This document shows positions 5,116 through 6,134 of a stretch of DNA of 6,134 bases, piece after piece. The DNA is taken from contig JALGUI010000549.1 of NCBI GenBank assembly GCA_029820915.1, positions 1 through 6,134 on the forward strand, in the 5' to 3' direction. The stretch's first letter is position 1. Every line of letters starts with the position of its first letter. This DNA is from Candidatus Zipacnadia bacterium (GTDB taxonomy: Bacteria > Armatimonadota > Zipacnadia > Zipacnadales > UBA5352). A model generated the notes under the pieces. The model had not been told where the DNA came from and did no database searches. It was given only the letters and a program-made list of their open reading frames with translations. Both the position numbers and the translations under genes were made by a program.

Positions 5116-5955
5116 ATGGAGATATTCGCCAACCACGCGCACGTCTTCCCGGACAACGTTCGCGAGCAGGGCAGCATCGACAGCCTGCTGGCGCTGATGG
5201 ACACCTGCGACATCGCGCGCGCCGTGTGCTTCGCGCCACACCGGCATCAGGTCCGGGACCTGGGCTACCCCGAGCCCAACGAGTGGCTGGCAGAACGCAT
5301 CTCAGACGAGCCCAGGCTGGTCGGCTTCGCCTGCATCAACCCCACCAGTGCGGACGCCGTCGCTCGCCTGGAGGCCGCGCTGGGCATGGGCCTGGCCGGC
5401 TGCAAGCTGCACCCGGCCGCCGACAAGTATGACGTGCTCGACGATCGCGCCATGGACTTCTACGCCGCGGCCGAGGAGTTCGGCGTGCTGCTCGACATCC
5501 ACGTCGGCCCGCACTGGTACCGCATCTCGCACTACCACCCGCTGAAGTTTGACGAGATCGCCTGGGCCTACCCGAACCTGGCGATGGTCCTCGAGCACCT
5601 CGGCGGGCTGCCGTTCTACCACGACGTGCTGGCGGTGCTGGGCAACAACCTGCCGCTCGGCCGGCCGGGGCACCTCTACGGGGGCATCACCAGCATCCTC
5701 AACCGCGACCTGCAGAAGCTGTGGTACCTGGGCATCGACCGCGTCGCCGAGGCCATCTTCATCCTGGGCGAGGACATGCCCATCTACGGGCTCGACTTCC
5801 CCTACAATCCCGTGGAGTTGGTGCAGGCCGAGTTGGCCGAACTCCGCACGCTGGAGCTGTCCGCGGAGGGCCTCGCCAAGCTCCTCGGCGGCAACCTCGA
5901 GCGGGCCATCAGCACGCACCCCGGCTCCGACGGCTCCTCCGCGCCGGGGCACTGA
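5116..5955 (+). CDS. Amidohydrolase family 2 (COG2159-like) metal-dependent hydrolase
   Basis: The 279-residue protein looks like a complete amidohydrolase_2 TIM barrel (PF04909), a family that includes ACMSD-type decarboxylases and lactone or amide hydrolases. The first strand carries H7-x-H9 in IFANHAHVFP (3-12). Later strands show GFACINP (70-76), GCKLHPAADKY (95-105), LLDIHVGPHWY (125-135, H129), MVLEHLGGLPF (157-167, H161) and YGLDFPYNP (224-232, D227). H7, H9, H129, H161 and D227 match the usual metal and catalytic positions of the superfamily, so the enzyme should be active. A segment typical of the family end, LSAEGLAKLLGGNLERAI (248-265), is present, followed by a short polar tail. 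No signal peptide, so cytoplasmic. The gene is first in a plus-strand unit; the next start is 11 nt after its stop. Substrate unknown. Confidence 0.86.
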   Translation: MEIFANHAHVFPDNVREQGSIDSLLALMDTCDIARAVCFAPHRHQVRDLGYPEPNEWLAERISDEPRLVGFACINPTSADAVARLEAALGMGLAGCKLHPAADKYDVLDDRAMDFYAAAEEFGVLLDIHVGPHWYRISHYHPLKFDEIAWAYPNLAMVLEHLGGLPFYHDVLAVLGNNLPLGRPGHLYGGITSILNRDLQKLWYLGIDRVAEAIFILGEDMPIYGLDFPYNPVELVQAELAELRTLELSAEGLAKLLGGNLERAISTHPGSDGSSAPGH

Positions 5956-5966
5956 GGCCAGACGCC

Positions 5967-6134
5967 ATGCAGGCCGGCGACATCAGCTACCACACCCTCG
6001 TGCCCCCCTTTCCCGAGGACTTCGTCGCGTGGTACCCCTACATCAGGCCCGGGGAGATCGCCGAGGACAGTCCGTGGCTGCGCTGGCTGAAGCGCGTGGT
6101 ACACGAGGGCGTCCCCGACGTGCGCGACCGCATG
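5967..6134 (+). CDS. Unrecognised protein, N-terminal fragment (runs off the window)
   Basis: An ATG at 5967 opens 56 codons without a stop to the right edge. The start follows the amidohydrolase stop by 11 nt, and GAGG (5954-5957) overlaps that TGA, suggesting translational coupling and a shared transcript. The visible part begins MQAGDISYHTL and is rich in aromatic and acidic residues, with a Trp/Tyr-rich patch at FVAWYPYI (19-26) and WLRWLKRV (37-44). It has no signal peptide or membrane segment. Third-position G/C is strong, as in neighbouring genes, which supports real coding. I do not recognise the family. Confidence 0.6.
   Translation, partial: MQAGDISYHTLVPPFPEDFVAWYPYIRPGEIAEDSPWLRWLKRVVHEGVPDVRDRM

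Noticed and set aside
4798..5247. Minus-strand frame spanning the divergent gap and both flanking genes
   Set aside because: It overlaps two well-supported genes and has neither a domain nor a ribosome site.

Overview
The window is high-GC DNA with a strong preference for G or C at third codon positions and clear Shine-Dalgarno sites. I read it as bacterial. The mix of genes (AAC(3)-like acetyltransferase, secreted CBM9-like protein, HxH cupin, COG1397-type ADP-ribosylglycohydrolase, amidohydrolase family 2) is typical of large environmental genomes such as Armatimonadota, Planctomycetota and related uncultured groups. That placement is inference, because no rRNA or marker gene is present.

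Layout. Positions 1-2869 form a minus-strand pair: a secreted CBM9-like protein (2869 to 1646), then after 56 nt a gene starting at 1589 and running off the left edge. That second gene encodes an AAC(3)-family acyltransferase domain joined in frame to a xylose-isomerase-like TIM barrel. It has no stop codon in the window, so a scan for complete ORFs would miss it. Positions 2870-3074 are a divergent intergenic region. A small single-domain cupin (3075-3404, plus) follows. The convergent gap 3405-3598 holds three inverted repeats, including a perfect 12-bp GC hairpin and an 80-nt structure with 16-bp perfect arms. A minus-strand ADP-ribosylglycohydrolase (4894 to 3599) has a C-terminus that appears to be read out of frame. 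Positions 4895-5115 are a second divergent gap. An amidohydrolase (5116-5955, plus) is followed 11 nt later by the start of an unrecognised gene that runs off the right edge.

How the genes may work together. Most of the products resemble small-molecule or carbohydrate enzymes: a polysaccharide-binding exported protein, an N-acyltransferase/sugar-isomerase-like fusion, a metal cupin, an ADP-ribosyl (or related) hydrolase and a metal-dependent amidohydrolase. A shared role in handling sugars or amino-sugars is plausible but not shown. The short alternating transcription units suggest a loose neighbourhood rather than one pathway operon. The items most worth a second look are the fusion protein (with a Cys cluster in its linker and lost metal-ligand positions in its barrel), the frameshifted C-terminus of the glycohydrolase, and the structured convergent intergenic region.
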